From: a bacterium HR36 | GTDB taxonomy: Bacteria; Planctomycetota; Planctomycetia; Gemmatales; HRBIN36 | Direction of reading: 5' to 3' | NCBI GenBank assembly: GCA_002898995.1 | Contig: BEIM01000101.1 | Span: 1 to 9,574 of the forward strand | DNA: 9,574 nucleotides | In this document: in pieces, positions 1 through 6,912 of the stretch | Layout of the letters: each line of letters starts with the position of its first letter | Numbering within the stretch: position 1 is the first letter of the stretch | Position numbers and translations under genes: made by a program | Notes under the pieces: generated by a model | Seen by the model: only the letters and a program-made list of their open reading frames with translations | Databases searched by the model: none | What the model was told of the DNA's origin: nothing

Positions 1-468
1 CTTATCGAAAGTTATCCCACCTGTCATGTCCTGGTCACGCCAGATGGCCCACGCGGACCTCGTCGCCGGGTGCAGCCTGGCGCTATTTATCTAGCCTCAC
101 GCACGGGATTGCCCATCGTTCCCGTGGGCGTGGGTTTTCAAAAAGCCTGGCGTTTCTCCAGCTGGGATCGCTTTGCCCTGCCTGTTCCAGGCAGTGCTGT
201 GTATATCGTCGTTCACCGTCCGATACTGGTGCCTGCGGGGCTGAACCGCGAGCAACTACTTCCTTACTGCGGGCAACTGCAACAAGCTCTGGACGCGGCC
301 ACGCATCGGGCGGAACTGTGGGCTGCTACAGCTCACCTGCCGCCTTGGCCCACGGGGCCTATTCAGGCTTCGTTTACCAAATCGGAAAATTCTGATAGCG
401 CGGCCGATCGAGTCGAACTTGCTGCGGCCACGTTGCCCGGCTCCAACTCGAGCCAACTCGCCGCCTAA
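1..468 (+). CDS. DUF374-type lysophospholipid acyltransferase, C-terminal part (5' end outside window)
   Basis: The frame is open from base 1 and ends at TAA 466-468, giving 155 residues. It begins inside the protein, so the true start lies to the left; the GTG at 70 is internal, because the conserved motif lies upstream of it. The motif TPDGPRGPRR (fragment residues 13-22), followed by VQPGAIYLASRTGLPIVPVGV, is the signature of the DUF374 branch of lysophospholipid acyltransferases, a membrane-associated family related to LpxL/PlsC that is thought to move acyl groups onto lipid A-like or other lysolipids. The substrate here is unknown. The N-terminal membrane helix and the catalytic His-containing block would lie outside the window. 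Family members are usually about 210-250 residues, so about two thirds is present. The last 45 residues (Ser/Ala rich) look like a variable, probably disordered tail. It converges on the FGE gene across a 136-bp gap in which I see no strong terminator. Confidence 0.82.
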   Translation, partial: LIESYPTCHVLVTPDGPRGPRRRVQPGAIYLASRTGLPIVPVGVGFQKAWRFSSWDRFALPVPGSAVYIVVHRPILVPAGLNREQLLPYCGQLQQALDAATHRAELWAATAHLPPWPTGPIQASFTKSENSDSAADRVELAAATLPGSNSSQLAA

Positions 469-604
469 CGGGGAACACGGAGTTAGCACCCGCGTACTTT
501 AGCAACCAGATACGGCGCAGCCTGGAGATTTGCTGGCCAGGAGATGCTGCCGCCTCGCCCTCGAGCCCGCGGTACGTGCCGGCTCAGGGCTGGGCTTTGT
601 TGTG

Positions 605-1756
605 TCACGGGGAGCGGACGCAGCGGAACCCGACATGCTGATGACTGCTGCGTGGCTCACCCTTACCACGACCAGCTGGCAAGTAGCGGATGCAATACTG
701 GTCGCTGCACATGAACGACCCGCCACGTTGCACGCGCTTGGGAATCCCGGGCTCACGCGGATCGAAACTATCTTCGGGCCCTTGCGGATTCCGGCGGGGG
801 CAGATGCGGTAGGCATCGGGCCGATACCAGTCGTGGCACCATTCCCAAACATTGCCAGCCATGTCATACAACCCGAAGCCGTTTGGCGGATACGACCCGA
901 CGGGAGCAGTCGTCACATAACCGTCTTCCGCGGTGTTGCGAATGGGAAACTCGCCCTGCCAGATGTTGGCCAGCCAACGCCCGCCTGGCTTGAGCTCATC
1001 GCCCCAGACATACAGTTTGCGATCCAGCCCGCCGCGCGCTGCAAATTCCCATTCCGCTTCGGTGGGCAATCGTTTCCCGGCCCAGTGCGCATAAGCGACG
1101 GCATCCTCCCAGGAAACGTGAACGACGGGATGGTTTTCTCGGCCGACAATACTGCTGCCTGGGCCCTCGGGATGGCGCCAGTTAGCCCCCGGGACATACT
1201 CCCACCATTGGCGCACCTCATCAAGCCCGTGTACTTCCTTCGGTGGCCGAAAACAAATCGAACCGGGTACGAGCTTCTCGGGCGGAGCGTCGGGAAATTC
1301 CTCGCGACTGGGCGTCCGCTCGGCGGTGGTTACGTAACCCGTCTCGGCGACAAATTTGGCAAACTGTGCGTTGGTGACCTCCGTCTTGTCCATCCAGAAA
1401 CCATCTACGTAAACGAGTTTTGCTGGGTAGGCGTCAGGAAAAAGGTCGGGACGATCGCAGCCCATCCAGAACCAGCCGCCAGGTATCCACACCATGCCTT
1501 CTGGGGCAGGACCGGGCGGTACGGTGCTGTTGATGGATGGCCCAGCGGGTTCATCGTCGCTTCGTGTGAGCAGCAGCGACAGCGCCACAACGATCAGCCC
1601 GGGCACAATTAGCAAAGCCACCGCCAGCCACCACCGCGTTTTCGTTACCAGTGCGCGCGATGCCGCCGCAACTGTTGGTGGTTTGGATAGCGCCTTGGCG
1701 TGTTTACCTCTCATGGCCTGTCGGGGTTGCTGAAGCAAAGTCGGAGCACCTGTCAC
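605..1756 (-). CDS. Membrane-anchored formylglycine-generating enzyme (SUMF1/FGE family)
   Basis: FGE oxidises a cysteine in the CxPxR motif of sulfatases to the catalytic formylglycine, using O2 and Cu(I). The 383-residue product has a basic N-terminus, one hydrophobic segment at about 42-63 (WWLAVALLIVPGLIV...), a Pro-rich linker to about 85, then a full FGE-sulfatase domain from about 88 to 381. Visible family motifs are GANWRHPEGP (190-199), HPVVHVSWEDAVAYAHWAGK (209-228), RLPTEAEWEFAARGG (229-243), ANIWQGEFP (263-271), GNVWEWCHDW (301-310) and RGGSFMCSDQYC (344-355). Cys350 and Cys355 match the catalytic Cys336/Cys341 of human FGE, so this should be an active enzyme rather than one of the many Cys-less SUMF1-fold proteins. 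Arg/Lys before the helix and acidic residues after it suggest that the catalytic domain faces outside the cytoplasm. The GTG start at 1756 overlaps the permease stop (GTGA), consistent with translational coupling; an ATG at 1714 (Met15) is the alternative. No sulfatase gene is in the window. Confidence 0.9.
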   Translation of the reverse strand: MTGAPTLLQQPRQAMRGKHAKALSKPPTVAAASRALVTKTRWWLAVALLIVPGLIVVALSLLLTRSDDEPAGPSINSTVPPGPAPEGMVWIPGGWFWMGCDRPDLFPDAYPAKLVYVDGFWMDKTEVTNAQFAKFVAETGYVTTAERTPSREEFPDAPPEKLVPGSICFRPPKEVHGLDEVRQWWEYVPGANWRHPEGPGSSIVGRENHPVVHVSWEDAVAYAHWAGKRLPTEAEWEFAARGGLDRKLYVWGDELKPGGRWLANIWQGEFPIRNTAEDGYVTTAPVGSYPPNGFGLYDMAGNVWEWCHDWYRPDAYRICPRRNPQGPEDSFDPREPGIPKRVQRGGSFMCSDQYCIRYLPAGRGKGEPRSSHQHVGFRCVRSP

Positions 1757-3057
1757 GCAGAATCAGCAAGCTCGCCGGTCTTCGGCAAGGATCGGGAGAC
1801 GGCGGTTTCGGCAGGCAATGACGCATCTTTTGGGCCAAGCGCCTGTCTTGCCGAGCGTTGTTGCGCCGATTCCGCCGAAGGTATGATGGCTTCTTGGTCT
1901 TGCTCGATTGTTAGTCCGTGTAGAGCTCGCCAGGTCGGGAAAAGACGTGCCGCGAGCTTCCGTACCCAGCTGGGAGCGGTCGGATCCATGCCCATGAGGT
2001 TTCCCCACGCCTCCCAACCAGGAACATGCAAGCAGATGGCACGCACTCCCGCCATCAAAGGTACCGCCAGGAATAAGCCCACCTCGCCCCACACGACCCA
2101 CCAGAACATGCACGCCAGCAAAACCGTCGTGGCGTTGAGTTGGACATTGCGGCCGATTACCAGTGGGAAAATGATATAGCCTTCCACGAGCAACACCACC
2201 AAGTAAGTCACCACAACGACCGTGGCTGGGCCGAATCCCGGTGAAATAAATGCCTCAATCGCCGGCGGAACACCCGCAATAATCGGCCCGATGTACGGAA
2301 CAAACGTCAGGATCCCCGCCAGAATCGCCCACGTCCAACCTTGCCGCAGCCCGAGTTGTGCGAAAAACAGCCCCAGGAAAACCGCCATCCCTGCGTTGAT
2401 CAGGCTCCGCCACACGATATACGAGCGCACGGCCAAGGCCATCTCATGCAACGCCTTAATCGCGGCTTGTGCGTGTTGTTCCGTCAAAGGACCGAAAATT
2501 TGTCCGAAACGCTGAATCAGCATCTCTCCCTCCAGAAGCAGGAACAGCACCAGAAACAGCACCAGCACCACATTCTCTACCGTAGTGCGGAGATAGAACG
2601 GCAAGTTATCGGTTTGGGTTTTGACGAATTGGTCGAAATGCTTGAAGAAAATGGAATCTTCGACATGCGGCGGCAGGATATGCTCAGCGAATTCTGGACT
2701 GATGGCCTGCACGTTGCGGCGAATGATTTCATAGACGCGAACCTGCTGTTCGTAGGTCTGCGGCAACTCCTGAACCAATTGTTGAATGGCGGTCAGAGCC
2801 CATAAGGCAAAACTGACCACCAAAGCGACAAACGCGAGCAGCACTAAAGCGCCCGCCAGGACACGTGGCAAATGCCAGTGCTGATGCAGGTGTTGAACGA
2901 TTGGCCAAAAGACGGTGGCCAGCATCAGAGCAATCACCAGCGGCAAGAGCAGCGCGCGTCCGAAATACAGGGCCGTCACTAGCCCGAGCAGGGCCAGCGC
3001 CGCCACGCCGACGCGGACGGTGAAATTGTTTTCCTGCACGGCTTGTGTTTCCGTCAA
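1753..3057 (-). CDS. AI-2E family transporter (PF01594-type permease)
   Basis: A 434-residue multi-spanning inner-membrane protein. Hydrophobic segments are visible at about 17-33, 35-52, 67-92, 160-178, 220-236, 240-265, 275-300 and 310-343, the usual eight-helix AI-2E layout. A long soluble stretch (about 93-158) lies between helices 3 and 4. The family's signature blocks are present: FVPYIGPIIAGVPPAI (252-267), VEGYIIFPLVIGRNVQLN (291-308) and the C-terminal WGEVGLFLAVPLMA (323-336). Family members export AI-2 or other small molecules, or act as Na+/H+ antiporters; the substrate cannot be read from sequence. A hydrophilic tail from about 345 to 434 is longer than in typical members and looks variable. 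The start is TTG 3057-3055; upstream, the only start-like codon before an in-frame stop is a CTG at 3102, and no clear Shine-Dalgarno is seen, so the start is uncertain. It is first in an operon with FGE (overlapping stop/start). Confidence 0.88.
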   Translation of the reverse strand: MTETQAVQENNFTVRVGVAALALLGLVTALYFGRALLLPLVIALMLATVFWPIVQHLHQHWHLPRVLAGALVLLAFVALVVSFALWALTAIQQLVQELPQTYEQQVRVYEIIRRNVQAISPEFAEHILPPHVEDSIFFKHFDQFVKTQTDNLPFYLRTTVENVVLVLFLVLFLLLEGEMLIQRFGQIFGPLTEQHAQAAIKALHEMALAVRSYIVWRSLINAGMAVFLGLFFAQLGLRQGWTWAILAGILTFVPYIGPIIAGVPPAIEAFISPGFGPATVVVVTYLVVLLVEGYIIFPLVIGRNVQLNATTVLLACMFWWVVWGEVGLFLAVPLMAGVRAICLHVPGWEAWGNLMGMDPTAPSWVRKLAARLFPTWRALHGLTIEQDQEAIIPSAESAQQRSARQALGPKDASLPAETAVSRSLPKTGELADSA

Positions 3058-3089
3058 CCGGCCGGGACGGGCCGACCGGGCTCGCTTTC

Positions 3090-3293
3090 GTGATCGGCGC
3101 AGCGCACCTCTTGGTGCGCGGCATCCCCTTTCTAAAATCTATTCTGGAATGGCCTCGCGCAAAGGGCAATTACCGGGAACTGAAACAAATGGTTTGGGTG
3201 GGCTGGGTGATGGCGCTGGTGCTAGCCGCTTCCGTGATCGCCGTGGTCTTCTGGCCACCACGCCGCGAGCGCGACGAGTCGCCACTGCGCTAA
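3090..3293 (+). CDS. Possible small single-pass membrane protein, unknown function
   Basis: I do not recognise a family. The frame ending at TAA 3291-3293 has a convincing C-terminal transmembrane helix (MVWVGWVMALVLAASVIAVV, followed by FW) and then a positively charged tail (PPRRERDE), and its codons have high GC3 like the neighbours. The start is unclear. GTG 3090 is used here (67 residues); GTG 3045 would overlap the divergent permease start; ATG 3189 would give a 34-residue protein. The ATG has GGGA at 3175-3178, 10 bases upstream, and lies about 45 bases downstream of a promoter-like sequence at 3111-3138, which favours the shortest form. The residues before Met3189 (GIPFLKSILEWPRAKGNYRELKQ) also look protein-like. 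The gene sits 85 bp before bioB on the same strand. It could be non-coding; confidence is moderate to low. Confidence 0.4.
   Translation: MIGAAHLLVRGIPFLKSILEWPRAKGNYRELKQMVWVGWVMALVLAASVIAVVFWPPRRERDESPLR
3111..3138 (+). promoter_or_regulatory. Weak sigma70-like promoter candidate upstream of the small membrane ORF and bioB
   Basis: TTGGTG (3111-3116), a 16-base spacer and TAAAAT (3133-3138) resemble -35/-10 boxes: the -10 matches 5 of 6 consensus bases, the -35 only 3 of 6. Transcription would start near 3145, ahead of the ATG at 3189 and bioB at 3379. If real, it would place the longer GTG starts of the small ORF upstream of the transcript. This is a prediction from consensus only. Confidence 0.25.
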
Positions 3294-3378
3294 CGTCCGG
3301 GGCACTGCGGCGTGTTACCACCATGCGCCAATCCCTTGGAAGCCTGACTCGGCGCCCATTCTATAGCAGGGGAAGATC

Positions 3379-4461
3379 ATGCAGGAACTCGATTTTTTGG
3401 AAATAGCGCGGCGGGTCATCGGCGGCGGAGAAGTCACCGCGGACGAACTCGACCAACTCTTCCGTGTCGAGGGCGAAGCGATTTACGATTTGATGTATGC
3501 CGCTCATAAGGTTCGCGTGCATTTTCATGGGAACCGCGTCACCTTTTGCAGCATTATCCCCAGTAAGTTTGGCAAATGCAGCGAAGACTGCAAGTTCTGT
3601 GCTCAGAGTGTTCACTGGAACACGGGGATCACGCCGCACCCGATGATGGACGCGGAGACTGTGAAAAAGGCTTGCCTGGACGCCAAGAAAAACGGCGCCA
3701 GCGCATTCGGGTTGGTCAACTCTGGACGGGGTCCGACTAAACAGGATTGGCCCCAGGTGGTGGCGGCAATCAAAGCGATTAAGGAAGTGGATGGGATCTG
3801 CCACTGCGCCACCCTTGGCGAACTGACGCGCGAGCAAGCGCGGGAATTGAAGGCTCTGGGGATTCGCCGGATCAACCACAACATCGAGACTTCTCGTGAG
3901 TTTTACCCTAACATTGTAACTACTCATACCTGGGAGGATCGCATTCGCACGTTGCAAATCGCCCGGCAGGAAGGTCTGGAATTGTGCTGCGGTTGCATTT
4001 TCGGCATGGGTGAAAGTATTGAGGACCGAGTCAGCATTGTTCTGGCGCTGCGGAAAATCAATCCCCAGGTGGTGCCCCTCAATTTCCTGTATCCGATTCC
4101 TGGCACGCCGCTGGAGCATATGCAACCGCTCCAACCGCTGGAAATCCTCAAGATCATCGCCACCGTGCGCCTGGCCTTGCCGCACCCCGATATCAAAATC
4201 GGCGGTGGCCGCGAAAAGAATCTTCGCGATCTGCAAAGCTGGATCTTCTACGCCGGTGCCACCAGCGCGATTATCGGTAACTATCTGGCGACATACGGCC
4301 GGCCGCATGAGGTAGATTTGCAGATGATCCGCGATCTCGAGCTGGAGTGGCACGCCGACCGCGTCGGCGATGCGGACCCGGCCAGACCGCTCGAGTTTTC
4401 CTTTGATCCCCCAGCGAACGGCCAGGCCAAAGGCCGCCTGACTTTGCAATTGATCGGCTAG
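3379..4461 (+). CDS. bioB: Biotin synthase BioB with atypical auxiliary-cluster ligands
   Basis: A radical SAM enzyme that inserts sulfur into dethiobiotin, the last step of biotin synthesis (cytoplasmic, oxygen-sensitive). The 360-residue product has the SAM-binding cluster motif CSEDCKFC (C67, C71, C74), then the BioB blocks FGLVNSGRGP (110-119), CHCATLGEL (141-149), NHNIETS (166-172), VTTHTWEDRI (180-189), ELCCGCIFGMGES (201-213), GTPLEHM (242-248), IKIGGGREKNLR (272-283) and GATSAIIGNYLATYG (293-307). Of the four E. coli [2Fe-2S] ligands (C97, C128, C188, R260), my by-eye alignment keeps C143 and C203 but places Gly111 at C97 and Lys273 at R260. Extra cysteines (C141, C204, C206) sit beside the kept ones. 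About 35 residues at the C-terminus (from about 325) extend past the usual end. The ATG start at 3379 has AGGGGA at 3368-3373, 5 bases upstream. bioF lies two genes downstream on the same strand. It could be a related radical SAM enzyme, but the block order is that of BioB. Confidence 0.92.
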   Translation: MQELDFLEIARRVIGGGEVTADELDQLFRVEGEAIYDLMYAAHKVRVHFHGNRVTFCSIIPSKFGKCSEDCKFCAQSVHWNTGITPHPMMDAETVKKACLDAKKNGASAFGLVNSGRGPTKQDWPQVVAAIKAIKEVDGICHCATLGELTREQARELKALGIRRINHNIETSREFYPNIVTTHTWEDRIRTLQIARQEGLELCCGCIFGMGESIEDRVSIVLALRKINPQVVPLNFLYPIPGTPLEHMQPLQPLEILKIIATVRLALPHPDIKIGGGREKNLRDLQSWIFYAGATSAIIGNYLATYGRPHEVDLQMIRDLELEWHADRVGDADPARPLEFSFDPPANGQAKGRLTLQLIG

Positions 4462-4604
4462 CGTGCCAGGCTTACCGCCCAGCCGCGCGATCACCGCCGA
4501 TGCCTCAGAGAGCCCGCGCGGTTGGCGAAGCTCACAAAATTCAGCCCGAACTTCTTGTTACGCTGGCCTGAACTTGGCCGCATCTTGCATCGGCACCTCG
4601 TGCC

Positions 4605-4610
4605 GGGAGG
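4605..4610 (+). promoter_or_regulatory. Strong Shine-Dalgarno that fixes the GTG start of the zinc-ribbon gene
   Basis: GGGAGG lies 6 bases before GTG 4617. No ATG in this frame precedes the first zinc-ribbon cysteine pair, so the site supports GTG as the true start. Confidence 0.7.
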
Positions 4611-4616
4611 TAAGCT

Positions 4617-4976
4617 GTGCCGACGACTTTTCTTTGTCCCCATTGTGAAGCGAAGTTGCAAAGTACCAATCCGCAAATTGAGGGGAAGCGCGTTCGCTGC
4701 GCCAAATGTAACAGCTCCTTTACGGTGACCCCAGGCTTGATTGTCCGCAACAACACTTCGGTGCGCACCGCTGCTCAAGAGGCCGGCTCTGACGAAGAAT
4801 CGGTAAGTCCCGACAAGCCGCCCGGCAAAACCAAACCCAAAAAGAAACGGAAATCGTCTTCTTCTGCGACTCTGTACTGGGCCCGCACTTTCATTGCCCT
4901 GGCTTTGCTCATCGTCATCGTTACCGCCACCATCATCATTCTGATCAACAAGGGCTGGCTCCAATTCGGCGGCTGA
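4617..4976 (+). CDS. MJ0042-type zinc-ribbon protein with one C-terminal membrane helix
   Basis: A 119-residue protein with three parts. Residues 1-38 form a zinc ribbon with CPHC (7-10) and CAKC (28-31) and the family pattern of a KRVRCAKC-type strand followed by SFTV. Residues about 45-86 are a charged, probably disordered linker with a Lys-rich stretch (KTKPKKKRKSSSS, 71-83). Residues about 87-110 form a hydrophobic helix (RTFIALALLIVIVTATIIIL), followed by a nine-residue tail. The MJ0042 finger binds one Zn by four cysteines. Such soluble-ribbon plus membrane-helix proteins are very common in planctomycetes and usually have no assigned role. The ribbon probably stays cytoplasmic, since the basic linker precedes the helix. 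It lies 155 bp after bioB and its stop is only 15 bp before the preferred bioF start, so it is probably co-transcribed with bioF. A role in biotin synthesis is not shown. Confidence 0.82.
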   Translation: MPTTFLCPHCEAKLQSTNPQIEGKRVRCAKCNSSFTVTPGLIVRNNTSVRTAAQEAGSDEESVSPDKPPGKTKPKKKRKSSSSATLYWARTFIALALLIVIVTATIIILINKGWLQFGG

Positions 4977-4977
4977 A

Positions 4978-4983
4978 AGGTGA
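4978..4983 (+). promoter_or_regulatory. Shine-Dalgarno favouring the ATG 4992 start of bioF
   Basis: AGGTGA, a direct match to the anti-SD complement, ends 8 bases before ATG 4992. The competing GTG at 4980 lies inside this site and has no good site of its own, so the ATG is preferred. Confidence 0.55.
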
Positions 4984-4991
4984 CATCGTCC

Positions 4992-6215
4992 ATGCAAGGG
5001 TTTGACTGGTTGGCTGCCTCGTTGACGGAGCTGCGGCAGGCAGGTTTATTTCGACGCCGGCGAAACTTGCTTTCCACTCAAGGGGCCCGAGTGCGGGTCG
5101 GTCGGCGGGAGTTAGTTAATTTCGCCTCCAACGATTATCTAAACCTGGCCGCCGATGTACGGGTAATCCGCGCGGTGATTCGGGCTGTGCGGCGTTATGG
5201 TTGTGGCGCTGGGGCTTCGCCGCTTATTCTCGGTTGGTCAGTACCCTTGCGTGCGCTGGAGCGCGACTTGGCCCGTTGGCAGGGCACGGAATCGGCTTTG
5301 GTATTCCCCAGTGGCTTCGCCGCCAACCTGGGCGTCCTGACCGCCCTTGCTGGGGCGCAAGATGTCATCTTCAGCGACGCATTCAACCACGCCAGTCTGA
5401 TTGACGGTTGCCGACTTAGCAAAGCCCGCATTCACATATACCGCCACGCTGATTTAGACCATCTCGCATGGCTCTTATCGCAACATTGCCCCACCGTTCG
5501 TTGTGGCGATTGTGGCCAATCGGTACGCCGCAGGTTCATCGTCACCGACAGCGTCTTCAGCATGGACGGAGACATCGCTCCGTTAGCCGATTTGGTCGCT
5601 TTGGCTGACAAGTACGAAGCCACTTTGGTCGTGGACGAAGCACACGCCACGGGCGTCTTTGGTCCGGAAGGTCGGGGATTAGTGGCCGAACTTCCGCGGC
5701 TACCTTCGGCCGGTCTGGTGAAAATCGGCACGCTCAGTAAGGCACTCGGCTCGCAAGGGGGTTTTGTCTGCGGCCCGCGGACGCTCATTCGTTTCCTGGT
5801 CAACCGCGCTCGCAGTTACATTTTCTCGACGGCCCTGCATATAGCCGCGGCAGCCGGCGCGCGCGCTGCCCTGCACATCCTGCAGCGCGAACCCCAACGC
5901 CGCGAACGCCTGCACCACGTCGCCCAATTATTGCGGCAACGCCTCAGCACACTGAGAATCTGGCCGCATCCGGATGCGGCTAGCCTTCAGCCGCAAGCTG
6001 TCGTGCCGTTTAGCCCCATCGTGCCGATTATCCTTGGGGATCCGCAGCGCGCAGTGGCCCTTTCCCGTGCTTTGCAGGATAGGGGTTTTTTGGTACCAGC
6101 AATTCGGCCACCTTCCGTGCCACCTGGGACTTCGCGTTTGCGCATCAGCCTGACCGCGGGCCATACAGAATCGGAAGTGCTCGCCCTCGCCGATGCCCTG
6201 GCAGAGCTTCTGTGA
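4992..6215 (+). CDS. bioF: 8-amino-7-oxononanoate synthase (BioF-like, alpha-oxoamine synthase)
   Basis: A PLP enzyme that joins L-alanine and pimeloyl-ACP (or -CoA) to make KAPA, the first step of biotin ring assembly. The 407-residue product has the order expected for the alpha-oxoamine synthase family: substrate/N-terminal block NFASNDYLNLA (43-53), glycine-rich YGCGAGASPL (69-78), FNHASLIDGCR (131-141) with His132 that stacks on PLP, TDSVFSMDGDIAPL (185-198), VVDEAHATGVFG (213-224) with Asp215 and His218, and GTLSKALGSQGG (246-257) with Lys250 as the Schiff-base lysine. The family also includes KBL, ALAS and SPT; nearby bioB makes BioF the best call. One oddity is a short extra segment at about 166-180 with C166, C171 and C174 (CPTVRCGDC) just before the TDSVFSMDGD block. 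The ATG at 4992 is preferred over GTG 4980 because of the AGGTGA spacing. The gene follows the zinc-ribbon gene by 15 bp. Confidence 0.87.
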   Translation: MQGFDWLAASLTELRQAGLFRRRRNLLSTQGARVRVGRRELVNFASNDYLNLAADVRVIRAVIRAVRRYGCGAGASPLILGWSVPLRALERDLARWQGTESALVFPSGFAANLGVLTALAGAQDVIFSDAFNHASLIDGCRLSKARIHIYRHADLDHLAWLLSQHCPTVRCGDCGQSVRRRFIVTDSVFSMDGDIAPLADLVALADKYEATLVVDEAHATGVFGPEGRGLVAELPRLPSAGLVKIGTLSKALGSQGGFVCGPRTLIRFLVNRARSYIFSTALHIAAAAGARAALHILQREPQRRERLHHVAQLLRQRLSTLRIWPHPDAASLQPQAVVPFSPIVPIILGDPQRAVALSRALQDRGFLVPAIRPPSVPPGTSRLRISLTAGHTESEVLALADALAELL

Positions 6216-6255
6216 TACTCGCTGAGCCAAAGCGGCTCCCCCGAGGAGCTTCGCT

Positions 6256-6768
6256 ATGCCCTGGCATTTCGGCCTATTGTCGCTTTGTCCCCGCATTCGT
6301 CGGCAACGAGAAAGGCTTATCGCAGAAACCGCCTGGCGGCTGCGGTTGGTAACCTTGGGTTGCAATTATCGGCGGGTTGTCGTGGATCCTAAACAGAAAG
6401 TCGTGATTCTCCATCGCCGCTGCCTGTGGTTCTTTCCGCGGACCCAGCATATTCCCTTTCGCGCCATCCAGGCGGTCACTTACGGTTACCAGGATTGGTC
6501 GATTTCCCAATATTTTTGGTGGGCTCATGATGCCTTCGACGTGTTCCGCGTCGGTCTGCTTCTGCAAAACGGTCGCGAAATCCCTTTATTTCACTTTTTC
6601 GGAGAAGGTGTCTGGACGATCACTGCCGCACCCTGGCCAGAATCGTGGAACTGGTGGATATATTGGAAGGAATACCTGACCGATTGCGCGGGCACGCAAG
6701 AACGGGAATCATACTACTTTGCCACCGTGTTGAGCAAAATGCTGGCCGTGCCCATCCGACCAGCCTGA
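6256..6768 (+). CDS. Trp-rich protein of unknown function
   Basis: I do not recognise a named family. The 170-residue product has no signal peptide or convincing membrane helix. The segment from about 38 to 82 reads RRVVVDPKQKVVILHRR, then LWFFPRTQHIPFRAIQAV and YGYQDWS. This is an alternating beta-strand pattern of the kind found in small PH-like domains, where a DPxxxxV strand is followed by an IPF..I..V strand. A second strand pair may lie at 97-115 (FRVGLLLQNGREIPLFHFF). The C-terminal part is unusually aromatic (W120, W127, W131, W133, W134, W137). The start is well supported: GAGGAG at 6243-6248 lies 7 bases before ATG 6256. It follows bioF by 40 bp on the same strand and may share its transcript. 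The PH-like idea is inference only. Confidence 0.7.
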   Translation: MPWHFGLLSLCPRIRRQRERLIAETAWRLRLVTLGCNYRRVVVDPKQKVVILHRRCLWFFPRTQHIPFRAIQAVTYGYQDWSISQYFWWAHDAFDVFRVGLLLQNGREIPLFHFFGEGVWTITAAPWPESWNWWIYWKEYLTDCAGTQERESYYFATVLSKMLAVPIRPA

Positions 6769-6912
6769 GCGTTGCGTTGGCCGCGACTACCAATCGGTTT
6801 TATAAAGCCAGCAGCATAAGTCTTGACGCTTTCCCCGCCCTTTCCCATCACAATAACAAGTCGTGGGGATAGCACCACGCCACATAGCATAATCTGCACA
6901 TAGGGGAAAGAA

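Noticed and set aside
530..1612. A 360-codon open frame on the + strand
   Set aside because: It lies antisense to the FGE gene, whose motifs are unmistakable; the translation has no recognisable domain and the frame is a by-product of GC-rich codon use.
3336..3364. TTGGAA-N17-TTCTAT as a bioB promoter
   Set aside because: The -10 matches only about half the consensus, and the transcript would start inside the bioB ribosome site.
3361..4494. A 377-codon open frame on the minus strand
   Set aside because: It is antisense to bioB and has no family motif; the + strand carries the radical SAM motif and a good ribosome site.
6823..6893. TTGACG and a downstream CATAAT as a promoter for the cytochrome gene
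   Set aside because: The two boxes are far too widely spaced to pair, and neither has a good partner at 16-18 bases.
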